Part shown: positions 51,150 to 60,621 of the stretch, in pieces
Numbering within the stretch: position 1 is the first letter of the stretch
Layout of the letters: each line of letters begins with the position of its first letter
NCBI RefSeq assembly: GCF_039414295.1
Contig: NZ_JBCITM010000006.1
Location: 1-64,000, forward strand
Origin: Anoxynatronum sibiricum
GTDB lineage: Bacteria > Bacillota > Clostridia > Peptostreptococcales > Tindalliaceae
Reading direction: 5' to 3'
DNA length: 64,000 nt
Notes under the pieces: model-generated
What the model saw: only the letters and a program-made list of their open reading frames with translations
Databases searched by the model: none
What the model was told of the DNA's origin: nothing
Position numbers and translations under genes: made by a program

Positions 51150-51614
51150 TCACACTTCCTCAAAAACAGGTGCGTCATTGCGCATCAGAAAAATGAAGAC
51201 AGGCCCCATGAAGGGAATGATGATGCTGAGAAGCAAGTACAGCACCGCCTGATCGGGCCGGTGAAGCTTGTACAGCTTGTGGAGGGCAAAGAGACTGACC
51301 ACTGCCGCTGCAATGGAAATGACTGTCCCGATGAGGGGAATCATTCCCAGAACAGCACTGGCAATGGCAATTCCCGGGAGCACCAGCTCCACCTGGGGAA
51401 CTTCATAACCGCCAATGTTCAGTGTGCGAATCACCTTGCCCAGAATGTAGAGTTGCGCCACGGGAATCCAGGCAACCCACGGATTTTCAATGTTTCTCTT
51501 TTGAGCCATGGTGTACAGCCCCAGTGCTGCCAACACATAGGAAGCTATGGCGATGAGAAAAAAGAACAAAAAGAACGTCCCAAAAAGTGCCGCAATGCCG
51601 TATTCCATACGCAT
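51150..51614 (-). CDS. Small multi-pass membrane protein (DUF5684-like)
   Basis: A 154-residue protein with about four membrane segments. NIENPWVAWIPVAQLYILGKV matches the loop seen in DUF5684-type proteins, and SAVLGMIPLIGTVISIAAAVVSLFALHKLYKLH plus YLLLSIIIPFMGPVFIFLM complete it. The function is unknown. The ATG at 51614 was chosen for AAGGAGG seven bases before it. It is the outermost member of the LemA-side group. Confidence 0.7.
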   Translation of the reverse strand: MRMEYGIAALFGTFFLFFFLIAIASYVLAALGLYTMAQKRNIENPWVAWIPVAQLYILGKVIRTLNIGGYEVPQVELVLPGIAIASAVLGMIPLIGTVISIAAAVVSLFALHKLYKLHRPDQAVLYLLLSIIIPFMGPVFIFLMRNDAPVFEEV

Positions 51615-51806
51615 ATGAAAACCTCCTTCGTCTCGCTTAAAGACTTCTGTTTTACCCGACAACTCAAAGGGCGTTTTTCACCGCACCAGCTTAAGCCATC
51701 AGGCGTATCCGCTTATATAAGGCTATTACCCAGATAAGTTTTCAGCAAACGAATGCGGCACATGATTTGTGATGACATGGTGATCATGCTGTTGATACTG
51801 ATCTTT

Positions 51807-54116
51807 TTATTTTTGAAGCCGATCCCGATAATAGTTCATGAGGCAGCCAGCCCTGATAATCTGCCGTTCCTCTTCATTCAGGGGAGGCAGTTTCAGTTGA
51901 AGGGATGAAACCGGTTGTTCTCCTGCCTGCCCCAGCACATACGCTTTCACCGTATCCCTTTTTTCTGTCAGCGCCTGATCGATCTCCGGGATCAGCAGGT
52001 ACTGCCCCACCTGAAAGTCCAGTTCTTCAGGATAAAGGAAGGGCAGCATTCCCCAGTTGATGACATTGGAGCGGTATCGACGGGTGGCGTATTCATTGGC
52101 GATGTTGGCCCAGCCACCGAGAATTCGCTGACAGCTGGCCGCCTGTTCACGGGCAGAGCCGTCTCCCGGTTTTCGGGCTGCGACGAGGCTGCCAATACCC
52201 ACCTCCTCCAGTTGAACTTCAGGGATCAGCACCTTAATCTCCCGCCCCAATGCTGCCAGCGCTTCATTTTTCAGCAACGGATTTTTTCCCTGTTGGCGCT
52301 CCGTTTCCAGCAACAGCGTCTGGCGGGCTCTTGCCACATAGCCCGGATCTCGTCTTGAAAGGGTGTATTCTGCCAGCAGCAGGGGGTTTGAGCGGTAGGA
52401 TGAGGCTTCTCCCGAAGGAATCAGTTCATCGGTGGTGGTCACCGGGTCAAGGATGACTGAAGCCACCTGCAAGAGCAGGTGCCGGGTGAGGGGCGAAATC
52501 TCGGGCCATTCGGTGATGTTGGGGCCCATCACAAGCGACTCATTGGCTTGCGGTTTATCAAAACCGGCATAAACCCGCTTGGTGTAAATCTCTTGATGGA
52601 AGGTGTACGGCGGCAGCTCTCCAACTGTTTCCATCTCTGTCGCTGCCGTCAGGGCACCGCCGTTGGCAGCTGTTGCTGCGATGGAACGGGCGTCCATCAG
52701 TGCCACCGACGCCATTTGCCCGCTGCCGGGTTTGGAGCCTTCCCGATTGGGGAAGTTGCGGGTGGTGTGGCGAATGCTGAAACCGTTGTTGGCCGGCACA
52801 TCTCCCGCCCCAAAGCAGGGGCCGCAAATGGCTGTGCGCAGGGTGGCCCCTGCTTCCATCAGGGCTGCCAAAGACCCATTTTCCATAAGAGCCAGATTCA
52901 CCGGCTGACTGGCGGGATAAACGCTGAGTGAAAAGTTGCCGGCTCCAATGGATTTTCCCGAAAGAATTTCTGCCGCAGCACACAGGTTGCCGTAAGTGCC
53001 TCCGGCACAGCCTGCAATCACGCCCTGATCCACATAAAGCCGGCCATCTCTGACTTTGGATTTCAATGAAAAGGTGGTATCCGGCTGATCTTTCCCCTGA
53101 CGGGCTTTCATTTCCACTTCATGCAGCACCTCATCCAGGTTTTTCTGCACTTCCCGAATGGTATAGGTGTTGGCAGGGTGAAATGGCATGGCGATCATTG
53201 GTTCGACGGCTGACAGGTCCAGGTGTATCAGGGCGTCATAGTAAGCCACTGGCCCAGGTTGGAGACATCGATAGTCTTCTGGGCGCCCATGAATCCCATA
53301 GTATTCCCGCACTTTTTCGTCTGTTCGCCAGATGGAACTGAGACAGGTGGTTTCGGTGGTCATCACATCGACGCCGTTGCGAAACTCAATATCAAGAGAG
53401 TCAATGCCGTCACCAATGAATTCCAGCACCCGGTTATTGGCCAGCCCCGTGTGAAACACCTTGCCAATGAGGGCCAGGGCCACATCCTGCGGTCCAACTC
53501 CGGGTCGGGGTGTTCCTGTCAGATAAACTGCCACCACTTCAGGATAATTCAGGTTGTAGGTTTCCCCCAGCAGCTGGCGCACCAGTTCCGGCCCGCCTTC
53601 TCCAACGCCCATGGCTCCCAGGGATCCGTAGCGGGTATGACTGTCTGATCCCAGAATCATGCGGCCGCAACCCACCATCATTTCACGCATGTACTGGTGA
53701 ATGACCGCCAGATGAGCCGGCACATAGATGCCGCCATATTTTCGGGCAGCACTCAGCCCGTAGAGGTGATCGTCTTCGTTGATGGTGCCCCCAACGGCAC
53801 ACAGGCTGTTGTGACAGTTGGTCAGCACATAGGGCAGCTGAAACCGTTCCAGACCGCTGGCTTTCAGGGTTTGAATGATACCCACATAGGTAATGTCATG
53901 GGACGCCACGGCATCAAATCGCAGTTTCAAATTTTCCATGTCTTCCGAGACGTTGTGGGCCGCCAGCATTGCGTAAGTGATGGTTTCTTGTCTGGCCCGC
54001 TCTCTTTCAGGCTGTCCCCCCGTCAGTTTTTCCAGCAGCTGCTGTGATGCGGGTTCGTCGGCGATGATGGATGTTTCATCAACGACATACACTCCGTTTT
54101 CCCAGATTTTCAACAT
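51807..54116 (-). CDS. Aconitase-family hydratase
   Basis: A 769-residue enzyme of the aconitase superfamily, similar in layout to YbhJ-type hydratases. Typical features: VLTNCHNSLCAVGGTINEDDH, GSDSHTRYGSLGAMGVGEGGPELVRQLL, a cluster-type Cys in AGCAGGTYGNL, CGPCFGAGDVPANNGFSIRHTTRNFPNREGSKPGSGQMASVALMDARSIAATA and a C-terminal swivel part. Aconitases use a [4Fe-4S] cluster to hydrate and dehydrate tricarboxylic acids. The substrate of this branch is not established, and citrate/isocitrate is only one option. The ATG at 54116 was chosen for AAAGGAGG before it. It is transcribed alone. Confidence 0.88.
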   Translation of the reverse strand: MLKIWENGVYVVDETSIIADEPASQQLLEKLTGGQPERERARQETITYAMLAAHNVSEDMENLKLRFDAVASHDITYVGIIQTLKASGLERFQLPYVLTNCHNSLCAVGGTINEDDHLYGLSAARKYGGIYVPAHLAVIHQYMREMMVGCGRMILGSDSHTRYGSLGAMGVGEGGPELVRQLLGETYNLNYPEVVAVYLTGTPRPGVGPQDVALALIGKVFHTGLANNRVLEFIGDGIDSLDIEFRNGVDVMTTETTCLSSIWRTDEKVREYYGIHGRPEDYRCLQPGPVAYYDALIHLDLSAVEPMIAMPFHPANTYTIREVQKNLDEVLHEVEMKARQGKDQPDTTFSLKSKVRDGRLYVDQGVIAGCAGGTYGNLCAAAEILSGKSIGAGNFSLSVYPASQPVNLALMENGSLAALMEAGATLRTAICGPCFGAGDVPANNGFSIRHTTRNFPNREGSKPGSGQMASVALMDARSIAATAANGGALTAATEMETVGELPPYTFHQEIYTKRVYAGFDKPQANESLVMGPNITEWPEISPLTRHLLLQVASVILDPVTTTDELIPSGEASSYRSNPLLLAEYTLSRRDPGYVARARQTLLLETERQQGKNPLLKNEALAALGREIKVLIPEVQLEEVGIGSLVAARKPGDGSAREQAASCQRILGGWANIANEYATRRYRSNVINWGMLPFLYPEELDFQVGQYLLIPEIDQALTEKRDTVKAYVLGQAGEQPVSSLQLKLPPLNEEERQIIRAGCLMNYYRDRLQK

Positions 54117-54442
54117 GCCACTTCCTCCTTTAAGCTGTTCTTTGTGCCACACGTCTTTGTGAATTTGACAGTCCAATTATTGTATCATTCATTTTTCGGA
54201 TAATCGCATTTATCAAGCCGCCGCTTTCATTCTCATCACCAAGAGCTTATTAGCCTCTTTTGTTGATATGAATTATAACTTTTTTTTCATTTTTGATCAA
54301 GTTTTTTTGATGTCGATCTGCAATTATTGAATGATTAATTTGTAAAATTGCATTTTGCTTTTTTATTGTTTCCATAAAAAAGAACCCTTGTTACCCAGGG
54401 TTCTTCGGTTGCATGTGGTTAATTCATCAAGACATCCAGCTA
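54117..54442. other. A/T-rich intergenic region
   Basis: It holds the terminator of the GGDEF-like gene (54375-54403) and the upstream region of the hydratase gene. A TACAAT box on the minus strand near 54180 could be a -10 element, without a convincing -35. No coding sequence was seen. Confidence 0.5.
54375..54403 (-). terminator. Rho-independent terminator of the GGDEF-like gene
   Basis: On the minus strand AGAACCCT, loop GGGTAAC and AAGGGTTCT, then TTTTTT, about 40 bases beyond the stop codon. Confidence 0.9.
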
Positions 54443-55813
54443 TCACAAAGGCGCCCGAATGATTGCCGAAGATGATGACAGTGCCTCAAAATAGGTGATT
54501 CTGTTGCGTCCGTCAGCCTTTGACTTTCGCATCGCTGCTTCTGCATTGGCCATCAGCTCACCGGCACTGCTGCCGTCGCCGGGAAATTCTGCCACTCCAA
54601 AGGAGGCCGTCACCGTGACCGTTTCTCCCCGCTCACCGGAAATCGCTCGATTGGCCAGCTGGTTTTTCAGGTTCTCCAAGGGGATGACAATGGTGTCAGC
54701 GTCCACCTCTGAAAAGAAAATCACAAACTGATCGCTTGCCAGTCGAAAAAGCATCTCTCCCTTGGCATCCATGTGCACATGTTCCCGGATGAAACTGGCC
54801 ACTTCTTTCAGCACCAAATCGCCAAAAGCCTGACCATGGGCATCATTCAGCTGCCCCAGCCGATCAATGCCAACCATGGCGATAACGAAGGATTTACCTG
54901 CAAGGTGGTACTCTGCCGTTTTCTGGTTCAGAATGTGGTTCAGATAAGTTTCATCAAAGGCACCCGTCAATGCATCTGTCATGGTGAGCCGCACCACCTG
55001 TTCATGGTTCAGGGCGCTTTTAAGGATCAGCCGCAGATTCGCCACAATAAGCCTGAAATAACCTGTATTCACCGTTTTATTCAGATGTTTGTCAGATTTG
55101 TTTTCGATGAGCAGGGCACCCGCGAGGTCTTTTCGTTCCCAAATCAGGCAGAAATAACTGTCGCTTATGCCCCGTTTGACAGAATGAAGGCATTTGGCGA
55201 TGGACTCTCCCTCTTTGTAAACCGAGGCCCTCCCGGTGTGTCTCGCCTCTTCAAACCGGGCCCGGGCAACGGCTTCCAACCCCTCATAATCATCACCGGA
55301 GGCAGTGGTGGCCTTGACTGTCAGCTGGTGATCCTGATTTGTCAAAAAGAGGGTGCAGGCATCAAAGGCGTAATGCCGGGAAAGGAGATGGACGATTTGA
55401 TCTGCCGCTTCCCGGCTGGTTTCCAGATCGATGGTTCTTTTGATCATTTCTCTCAATAGTTTGCTGCTGGCCTGGGTCATGTCCATTTCCAGGTTTTTCT
55501 GGCGATACTTTTTGATGGACTGCTGCAGGGTTTGATCATTCAGCAGAAAAAGAGCCAGAGTTCCCAAAAGTGCACCCAAATGAATGAGATTCATGGGGAC
55601 ATCAATACGAGACAGTATGAAGATCTGAGCAGCCAGGCTGACCAAGCCAATGACCAGGGTGACGTGGAGCGCCTGCTTATCGGCCGTTGCCAGCATCAGG
55701 CTCAGAATAATGAACGACACGGGAATGTGACTGTAGGGCAGCATCAAATGGGCAAATGGCGTCACCACGAAGACGAACGCCAGTAAATAGGGGGCTTTTC
55801 GAACACTTTCCAT
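54443..55813 (-). CDS. Membrane GAF-GGDEF-like protein with degenerate active site
   Basis: A 456-residue protein. Three or four membrane segments lie in the first 95 residues, followed by a coiled coil (about 100-135), a GAF-like sensor (about 140-265) and a C-terminal GGDEF-fold domain (MTDALTGAFDETYL, VIAMVGIDRLGQLNDAHGQAFGDLVL). The signature GGDEF is replaced by ASDQF in FRLASDQFVIFF (around residue 370), so it should not make cyclic di-GMP. The C-terminal AFGVAEFPGDGSSAGELMANAEAAMRKSKADGRNRITYF is well kept, so the fold is maintained. It may bind GTP or another ligand and act as a receptor. AAAAGGAG precedes the start. Confidence 0.88.
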   Translation of the reverse strand: MESVRKAPYLLAFVFVVTPFAHLMLPYSHIPVSFIILSLMLATADKQALHVTLVIGLVSLAAQIFILSRIDVPMNLIHLGALLGTLALFLLNDQTLQQSIKKYRQKNLEMDMTQASSKLLREMIKRTIDLETSREAADQIVHLLSRHYAFDACTLFLTNQDHQLTVKATTASGDDYEGLEAVARARFEEARHTGRASVYKEGESIAKCLHSVKRGISDSYFCLIWERKDLAGALLIENKSDKHLNKTVNTGYFRLIVANLRLILKSALNHEQVVRLTMTDALTGAFDETYLNHILNQKTAEYHLAGKSFVIAMVGIDRLGQLNDAHGQAFGDLVLKEVASFIREHVHMDAKGEMLFRLASDQFVIFFSEVDADTIVIPLENLKNQLANRAISGERGETVTVTASFGVAEFPGDGSSAGELMANAEAAMRKSKADGRNRITYFEALSSSSAIIRAPL

Positions 55814-55965
55814 CTATGGGGGACTCCTTTTCATCCGACGAGGCGGGCTCTCGATGCGTTAAGTACCGAATGAATCTTATCACAGAAACCGCTGTGATAC
55901 AAAGGTTTTGTGAGAGAAAAAAACGCGAGAGCCAATGGCGAATGGATGAAAGAAAGAGTTTCTCT

Positions 55966-57084
55966 TCAGCCCCTTGCCCGCCGTCGCTGAGGATCATAAA
56001 TGGATACCGGTGCTGTGACCACACTGACGCGGTCATCACCTATTTCAACTTCCAGCTCAGTGCCGTCTGCCGCCACCTGGCTGTTCACAATGGCAAGGGA
56101 GATGACGCCAAATCGGGGGGATTTGACGGGAGATGTGATGATTCCCACCTGCTTATCTCCCTGATAAACACGGCTCTGATGTTCTGGCACCTGGTCACCT
56201 TCGATGACCAGTGTCTTCAGTCGCCTGGGCGGATTTTTCCCATAAGCTGCCAGGGCTTCAGTTCCCACGCCGTCAGGATGAAGCTTGATAAACCTGTCAA
56301 GAGAAAGATCCCAGGGAGAAACGGTGCCCAGGTCAAAATCCAGGTAGATCAGCAGCAGGCCTGCTTCCACCCGGGCAATATCAACCGCCATCACACCGTA
56401 GGGAACGCCGCCAGCCGCCACCAGTGTCTCCCATAGATGCAGGGCATCTTTGGTTTCCACCCATACCTCATACCCTTTCTCACCGGAATAACCGGTTCTG
56501 GAAACCCAACCCCGGCAGCCGGCAATGATGGTGGGTTCCGGCCAGAAGTGAAAGAATTTCAGTTGAGACAGGTCACCCGCCACCAGCGGTGCCAGAGTTT
56601 TCTCGGATTCCGGACCTTGTACGCCGATCATGCAATAATCATCGGTACGGTCGATGACACGGGCATCAAGGCCCTCTGCATAGGATTTGATCTGGTGGAT
56701 GGCCCGGGGAGCGTTCACCATGATCATAAACCGTTCTTCGGCAAACCGGTAGACATTACCTTCATCCATGAGCATCCCCTGGTGGTTCACAAAAGCGCCA
56801 TACCGCACATCTCCCGGCTTCATTCCGGCCACTGTGTTGGTGAAGGTGCGCTGAATGAAATCGGCGGCCGCCGGTCCCACAACTTCATAGGTAAAAATGG
56901 CGAAAAGATCCAGAAGACCAGCACCTGTGCGAATGGCTTCGTACTCCACCAGTGGGTCACCACCCTGGTGCACCGTCCAGGGATAACCGTCATCCCACAG
57001 CATTTCTGCTCCATGTGCCATGTGCCAGTCGTGCAGGGGCGATACTTTACCTTCAACTTTGTCAGCCACCATTTTTTCCCACAT
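55966..57084 (-). CDS. GcvT-like aminomethyltransferase (stand-alone)
   Basis: A 372-residue tetrahydrofolate-dependent methyl or aminomethyl transferase of the GcvT family: PLHDWHMAHGAEML, an acidic/aromatic binding region (YEAIRTGAGLLDL), VNHQGMLMDEGNVYRFAEERFMIMVNAPRA, GVQGPESEKTLAPL, RTGYSGEKGYEVWVE and ARVEAGLLLIYLDFD. The length matches GcvT. No gcvH, gcvP or lipoate genes are near, so it may be a demethylase for a methylated amine rather than part of the glycine cleavage system. A betaine importer lies 5 kb away, making betaine or sarcosine possible, but this is inference. AGAGGAGATG precedes the ATG. Confidence 0.85.
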   Translation of the reverse strand: MWEKMVADKVEGKVSPLHDWHMAHGAEMLWDDGYPWTVHQGGDPLVEYEAIRTGAGLLDLFAIFTYEVVGPAAADFIQRTFTNTVAGMKPGDVRYGAFVNHQGMLMDEGNVYRFAEERFMIMVNAPRAIHQIKSYAEGLDARVIDRTDDYCMIGVQGPESEKTLAPLVAGDLSQLKFFHFWPEPTIIAGCRGWVSRTGYSGEKGYEVWVETKDALHLWETLVAAGGVPYGVMAVDIARVEAGLLLIYLDFDLGTVSPWDLSLDRFIKLHPDGVGTEALAAYGKNPPRRLKTLVIEGDQVPEHQSRVYQGDKQVGIITSPVKSPRFGVISLAIVNSQVAADGTELEVEIGDDRVSVVTAPVSIYDPQRRRARG

Positions 57085-57211
57085 ATTCTCATCTCCTCTT
57101 CAGTTAAGTGCTCGACCCTTTGTACCTTCGACACATCCATCCAAATCCCTGCCTGAAAAATGATTTATTTCAGTCAATTTCATTTTTCATCATTCTTATG
57201 AAAATCTCCTG

Positions 57212-57240
57212 TTGACAAATTGAAAGGAACGACATATATT
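57212..57240 (+). promoter_or_regulatory. Sigma-A promoter of the TetR/ABC transporter operon
   Basis: TTGACA (57212-57217), a 17-base spacer and TATATT (57235-57240). It is close to consensus. Transcription would begin inside the operator just downstream. Confidence 0.85.
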
Positions 57241-57244
57241 AGTA

Positions 57245-57267
57245 AATAGACCGACGGTCGGTCTATT
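57245..57267 (+). promoter_or_regulatory. TetR-type operator palindrome
   Basis: AATAGACCGAC, one G, then GTCGGTCTATT: perfect 11-base arms around a single central base. It starts five bases after the -10 element, so a bound repressor would block transcription. The GACCGACGGTC core resembles operators of TetR-family regulators of drug-responsive ABC transporters. The regulator is probably the TetR protein encoded downstream. Confidence 0.85.
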
Positions 57268-57474
57268 GATGGTTATGCGTTTATTTTATCTGACACCCTC
57301 AGGAAAGTGATGTCGACTTCTTACAGAAGGTGCTCTTTCTTTTCATCGCGAGCTCACATGCCATTCCGATAAAAACGTCACATCATCTGGCTGCCAGCGC
57401 TTCAACCGCCTCAACACCGACTTGACCTTCTCTTTTATAACTGGCCTGATTTCGTCTTGATGGAGGTGAGTAAC

Positions 57475-58110
57475 ATGACCCGGATTATAAAAGACTATGA
57501 TGTGCGCAAAAACGAAATTCTGGATGCTGCAGAAGCTTTGTTCTATTCCAAAGGATTCGAAAACTGCACCGTCAACGACATTCTCAAGGTGGTTGGCATC
57601 GCCAAGGGCACTTTTTATCATTATTTTACTTCGAAGGAGGCGGCGATGGATGGCGTGATTGACAGAAATGTGGACAACATTGTCCATCGGGTACAGGCAA
57701 CCCTTGAAAAGTTTAGGGCTGATCCGAATGAAAAACTGATGCATGCTTTTCTGGCCATGCGGGTTGATGATCACACTGCCCATCACACACTGGAAGACAT
57801 GCACCAACCCGCCAATGCCCTCTTACATCAGAAAAGCCTGAAGCAGCTGATACATTCCCTGGCACCCATTTTGGCTGACGTGATTCAGGAAGGGATCGAC
57901 CAACAAATCTGGCGGTGTTCCCAACCTTTGCAGTGCATGCAGATTTTTCTGGCGGCAGCCCTATCGCTGACAGACGAAGGTATTTTTGAAATGGATGCCG
58001 ATTCTCAAATGCTGATCATGACAGCACTTATTGGCACTCTGGAGAAAATGCTGGGAGTTCGTGAGAATGAGTTTCTGAAGCAGTATGGCGCCCACTGGGC
58101 CACTGAATAA
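57475..58110 (+). CDS. TetR-family transcriptional regulator
   Basis: A 211-residue regulator. The N-terminal helix-turn-helix is RKNEILDAAEALFYSKGFENCTVNDILKVVGIAKGTFYHYFTSKEAAMDGVID; the rest is a helical ligand-binding domain of low similarity. The ATG at 57475 was chosen for GGAGGTGAGTAAC before it. It is encoded with the MacB/FtsX-type transporter and very likely represses its own operon through the operator at 57245-57267. The ligand is unknown; a toxic peptide, drug or lipid is typical. Confidence 0.94.
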   Translation: MTRIIKDYDVRKNEILDAAEALFYSKGFENCTVNDILKVVGIAKGTFYHYFTSKEAAMDGVIDRNVDNIVHRVQATLEKFRADPNEKLMHAFLAMRVDDHTAHHTLEDMHQPANALLHQKSLKQLIHSLAPILADVIQEGIDQQIWRCSQPLQCMQIFLAAALSLTDEGIFEMDADSQMLIMTALIGTLEKMLGVRENEFLKQYGAHWATE

Positions 58111-58201
58111 TGACCCTGTCGCTTTACCGCGCTTTTGAGAATGCTTTTGAGAGAAGGGTGGATAAATGCAAAGAAAGACGGATACCTATGGAGGAAGATC
58201 G

Positions 58202-60556
58202 ATGAACTGGATCATCATTAAAAATGATTTTAAAAGAAACAAAGTGATTCATGCCGGCCTGCTGTTGTTCATTATTTTTTCAGCAAGCCTGGCTGTTTTG
58301 TCTGTGATGGTGGCGTCCCAAACCCTGACAGGTATTTCAGACCTCTATCGCATCGCCCAGCCCCCCCATTTTCTTCAAATGCATAAAGGAGAACTGGACC
58401 AGAGCGCCATCGATACCTTTATGACCAGCCAAGATAATGTCATTGACTGGCAAACCGTGACCATGCTGAACGTCTACGGCGACCATCTGACCATTGTGGG
58501 CACGGGTGATACCACCACCCTTTCTGATTTGCGGCTGGACATTGGTCTGGTGAGACAAAATGAAACCAGGGATCTGCTGCTGGATGCCGCCCATGAAAAG
58601 GTGGTTCTTGGCGAAGGCGAGGTGGGCATACCTGTTCTTCTCAGGGAAATGTACGGCATGGAAATCGGCGACCGACTGGTGTTTTTCAATGGAGATGTGA
58701 TGAAAGAACTGGTGATTGCCACCTTTGTGCTGGACTCTCAGATGAATTCACCCATGACTTCTTCCACCCGAATCCTGCTGAGTGATCATGATTTTGAAGC
58801 CCTGTCAACTCATATCAGCGAACATGAGTATCTCATTGAAGCCTATCTCAATGATCCAAAGGAGGCTTCCGGATTAAAAACCGCCTATGAAAATGCTGGG
58901 CTCCCCCAAAACGGCCCCACCATTACCTATGCCATGATCTTTATTTTAAGCGCTCTGACAGATCTGGTAACCGTATTTGTCCTCCTTCTGGTGAGCCTTC
59001 TGTTGATCATGGTGGCTTTCATCTGCATCAGATTTACCATTCTGGCAACTCTCGAAGAGGAGATTGTTGAAATTGGTATTATGAAAGCCATTGGTCTTTC
59101 CTTTAAAGATCAGCGAAATCTTTACCTCCATAAATATCGATTGCTGGCTGCGGCAGGCATTTTATCCGGTTATGGCCTCGCCCTTTTGGCCAGTGGTTTC
59201 TTCACCCGGCACATCAGCACCACCTTTGGGAAAAACACACTCGCAGTATCCGCCATTGCCCTGTCCCTTGCCACAGCCTGGCTCCTGTATCTATTAATTA
59301 TCCTCTACGCCAAAAGGATTCTGAAGCGAATCCGAAGGCTGACGGTTGTGGAAGCCCTGGTCAGCGGTAAGGGTTTTGGGAAAGAAAAGCAGTTTGAGAA
59401 ACAGGGACTTTATCGTTCCAGAAAGTTGTCTGTCAACTGGCTCCTTGCCCTCCGGGAGGTTTATCATCATTTCAAGGACTGGAGCGTTCTCTTTGCTGTT
59501 GTGATGGTGACTGTACTCATGATGCTCATCCCCACCCATTTGATGAACACCTTTGAATCCCCGGTATTTATCACCTACATGGGCAGTTCTCTGAAAGATA
59601 TTCTCATTGAGGTGGAAAGCGGCGAGCACCTTGCAACGGGCTATGCAAAAGTCAGGAATGTACTGGATGGCGATCCGGCCATTGCCAGTTATGATGCGTT
59701 CCGAAGGGTGCGTGTTCAGACGATTGATGGCGACCATCAGCCCTTCAATATTGATATTGACGTCGGCCTGCACGCCGGCAGCGGACTTCAGTACCTCACC
59801 GGCCAACAGCCTGAGGCTGCTCATGAAATTGCCCTGTCTTATCTGAATGCCAGTGAAATGAAGAAGGCACCGGGGGATACCGTCATTATTTTCCTTCACG
59901 GCGAATCCCGTGAGTTCATTGTTTCCGGAGTCTATCAGGATGTCACCAGCGGCGGTTTTACGGCAAAATCAGCCGATGTTTTCCCGGAACTGGCCAGTAC
60001 CAAGTACGCTTTCTCTGTAAGCCTGAAGGATGGTGTTCACGCCGAGAGCAAGGCAGATGAGTGGTCGGCCATCATTGGCACCGGTGTCGAGGTGGATCCC
60101 ATGGATCAGTTTATCAACCAGACACTGGGCGGCGTAGTCAGTCAGCTCAGGCTCATGGTTCTCGCCATCATTCTCATGAGCGCCTGCCTGGTGATGCTTC
60201 TCACCGCTTTGTTCATGAAATTGCGTATGGCCAAGGATATATGGGAAGTTGCCATCTTTAAAGCGGTGGGGTTTTCTGAAAAGGATATTCAAAAGCAGTA
60301 CCTTATCAAAACAGGCGGCGTGGCCCTCATGGGCATTGTCACGGGAATCTTGCTGACCCGTGCACTGGGAAGCCGTATCATCAATGGGGCCCTCAGCTTT
60401 GCGGGCATCGGCATCAAACAGGTTGAACTCATTGCAGACCCGCTGGTCACCTATCTCATATGCCCCCTGTTGCTGCTGGCTCTGGTTCTTGTTGTCACAG
60501 GCATTTCAACAGGAGCTGCCAAAAGACACAGCATTATTTCGATGATGAGCCAATAG
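58202..60556 (+). CDS. MacB/FtsX-type ABC transporter permease
   Basis: A 784-residue permease with two FtsX-like halves. One N-terminal membrane segment and a large external domain (about 45-250) are followed by three helices (TDLVTVFVLLLVSLLLIMVAFICIRF, LLAAAGILSGYGLALLASGFF, LSLATAWLLYLLIILY). A second anchor, another external domain (about 460-650) and three C-terminal helices complete it. The EEEIVEIGIMKAIGLSFKDQR and IWEVAIFKAVGFSEKDIQKQY loops are the coupling motifs that touch the ATPase. Such transporters extrude peptides or lipids or pass a mechanical signal. The ATG at 58202 follows GGAGGAAGATCG. The ATPase gene is next. Confidence 0.92.
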   Translation: MNWIIIKNDFKRNKVIHAGLLLFIIFSASLAVLSVMVASQTLTGISDLYRIAQPPHFLQMHKGELDQSAIDTFMTSQDNVIDWQTVTMLNVYGDHLTIVGTGDTTTLSDLRLDIGLVRQNETRDLLLDAAHEKVVLGEGEVGIPVLLREMYGMEIGDRLVFFNGDVMKELVIATFVLDSQMNSPMTSSTRILLSDHDFEALSTHISEHEYLIEAYLNDPKEASGLKTAYENAGLPQNGPTITYAMIFILSALTDLVTVFVLLLVSLLLIMVAFICIRFTILATLEEEIVEIGIMKAIGLSFKDQRNLYLHKYRLLAAAGILSGYGLALLASGFFTRHISTTFGKNTLAVSAIALSLATAWLLYLLIILYAKRILKRIRRLTVVEALVSGKGFGKEKQFEKQGLYRSRKLSVNWLLALREVYHHFKDWSVLFAVVMVTVLMMLIPTHLMNTFESPVFITYMGSSLKDILIEVESGEHLATGYAKVRNVLDGDPAIASYDAFRRVRVQTIDGDHQPFNIDIDVGLHAGSGLQYLTGQQPEAAHEIALSYLNASEMKKAPGDTVIIFLHGESREFIVSGVYQDVTSGGFTAKSADVFPELASTKYAFSVSLKDGVHAESKADEWSAIIGTGVEVDPMDQFINQTLGGVVSQLRLMVLAIILMSACLVMLLTALFMKLRMAKDIWEVAIFKAVGFSEKDIQKQYLIKTGGVALMGIVTGILLTRALGSRIINGALSFAGIGIKQVELIADPLVTYLICPLLLLALVLVVTGISTGAAKRHSIISMMSQ

Positions 60557-60621
60557 ACATTTACCCGCACAGAATCGTCCCTTTATCGGAAAAACCAAAC
60601 AATTATTCGAGGAGATTTGAG

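Larger units (their letters stand above)
57085..57474. other. Divergent intergenic region with the TetR promoter and operator
   Basis: It lies between the GcvT-like gene (minus) and the TetR gene (plus). It contains the promoter 57212-57240 and operator 57245-57267, then a leader of about 200 bases with no obvious structure or coding sequence. Confidence 0.6.
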
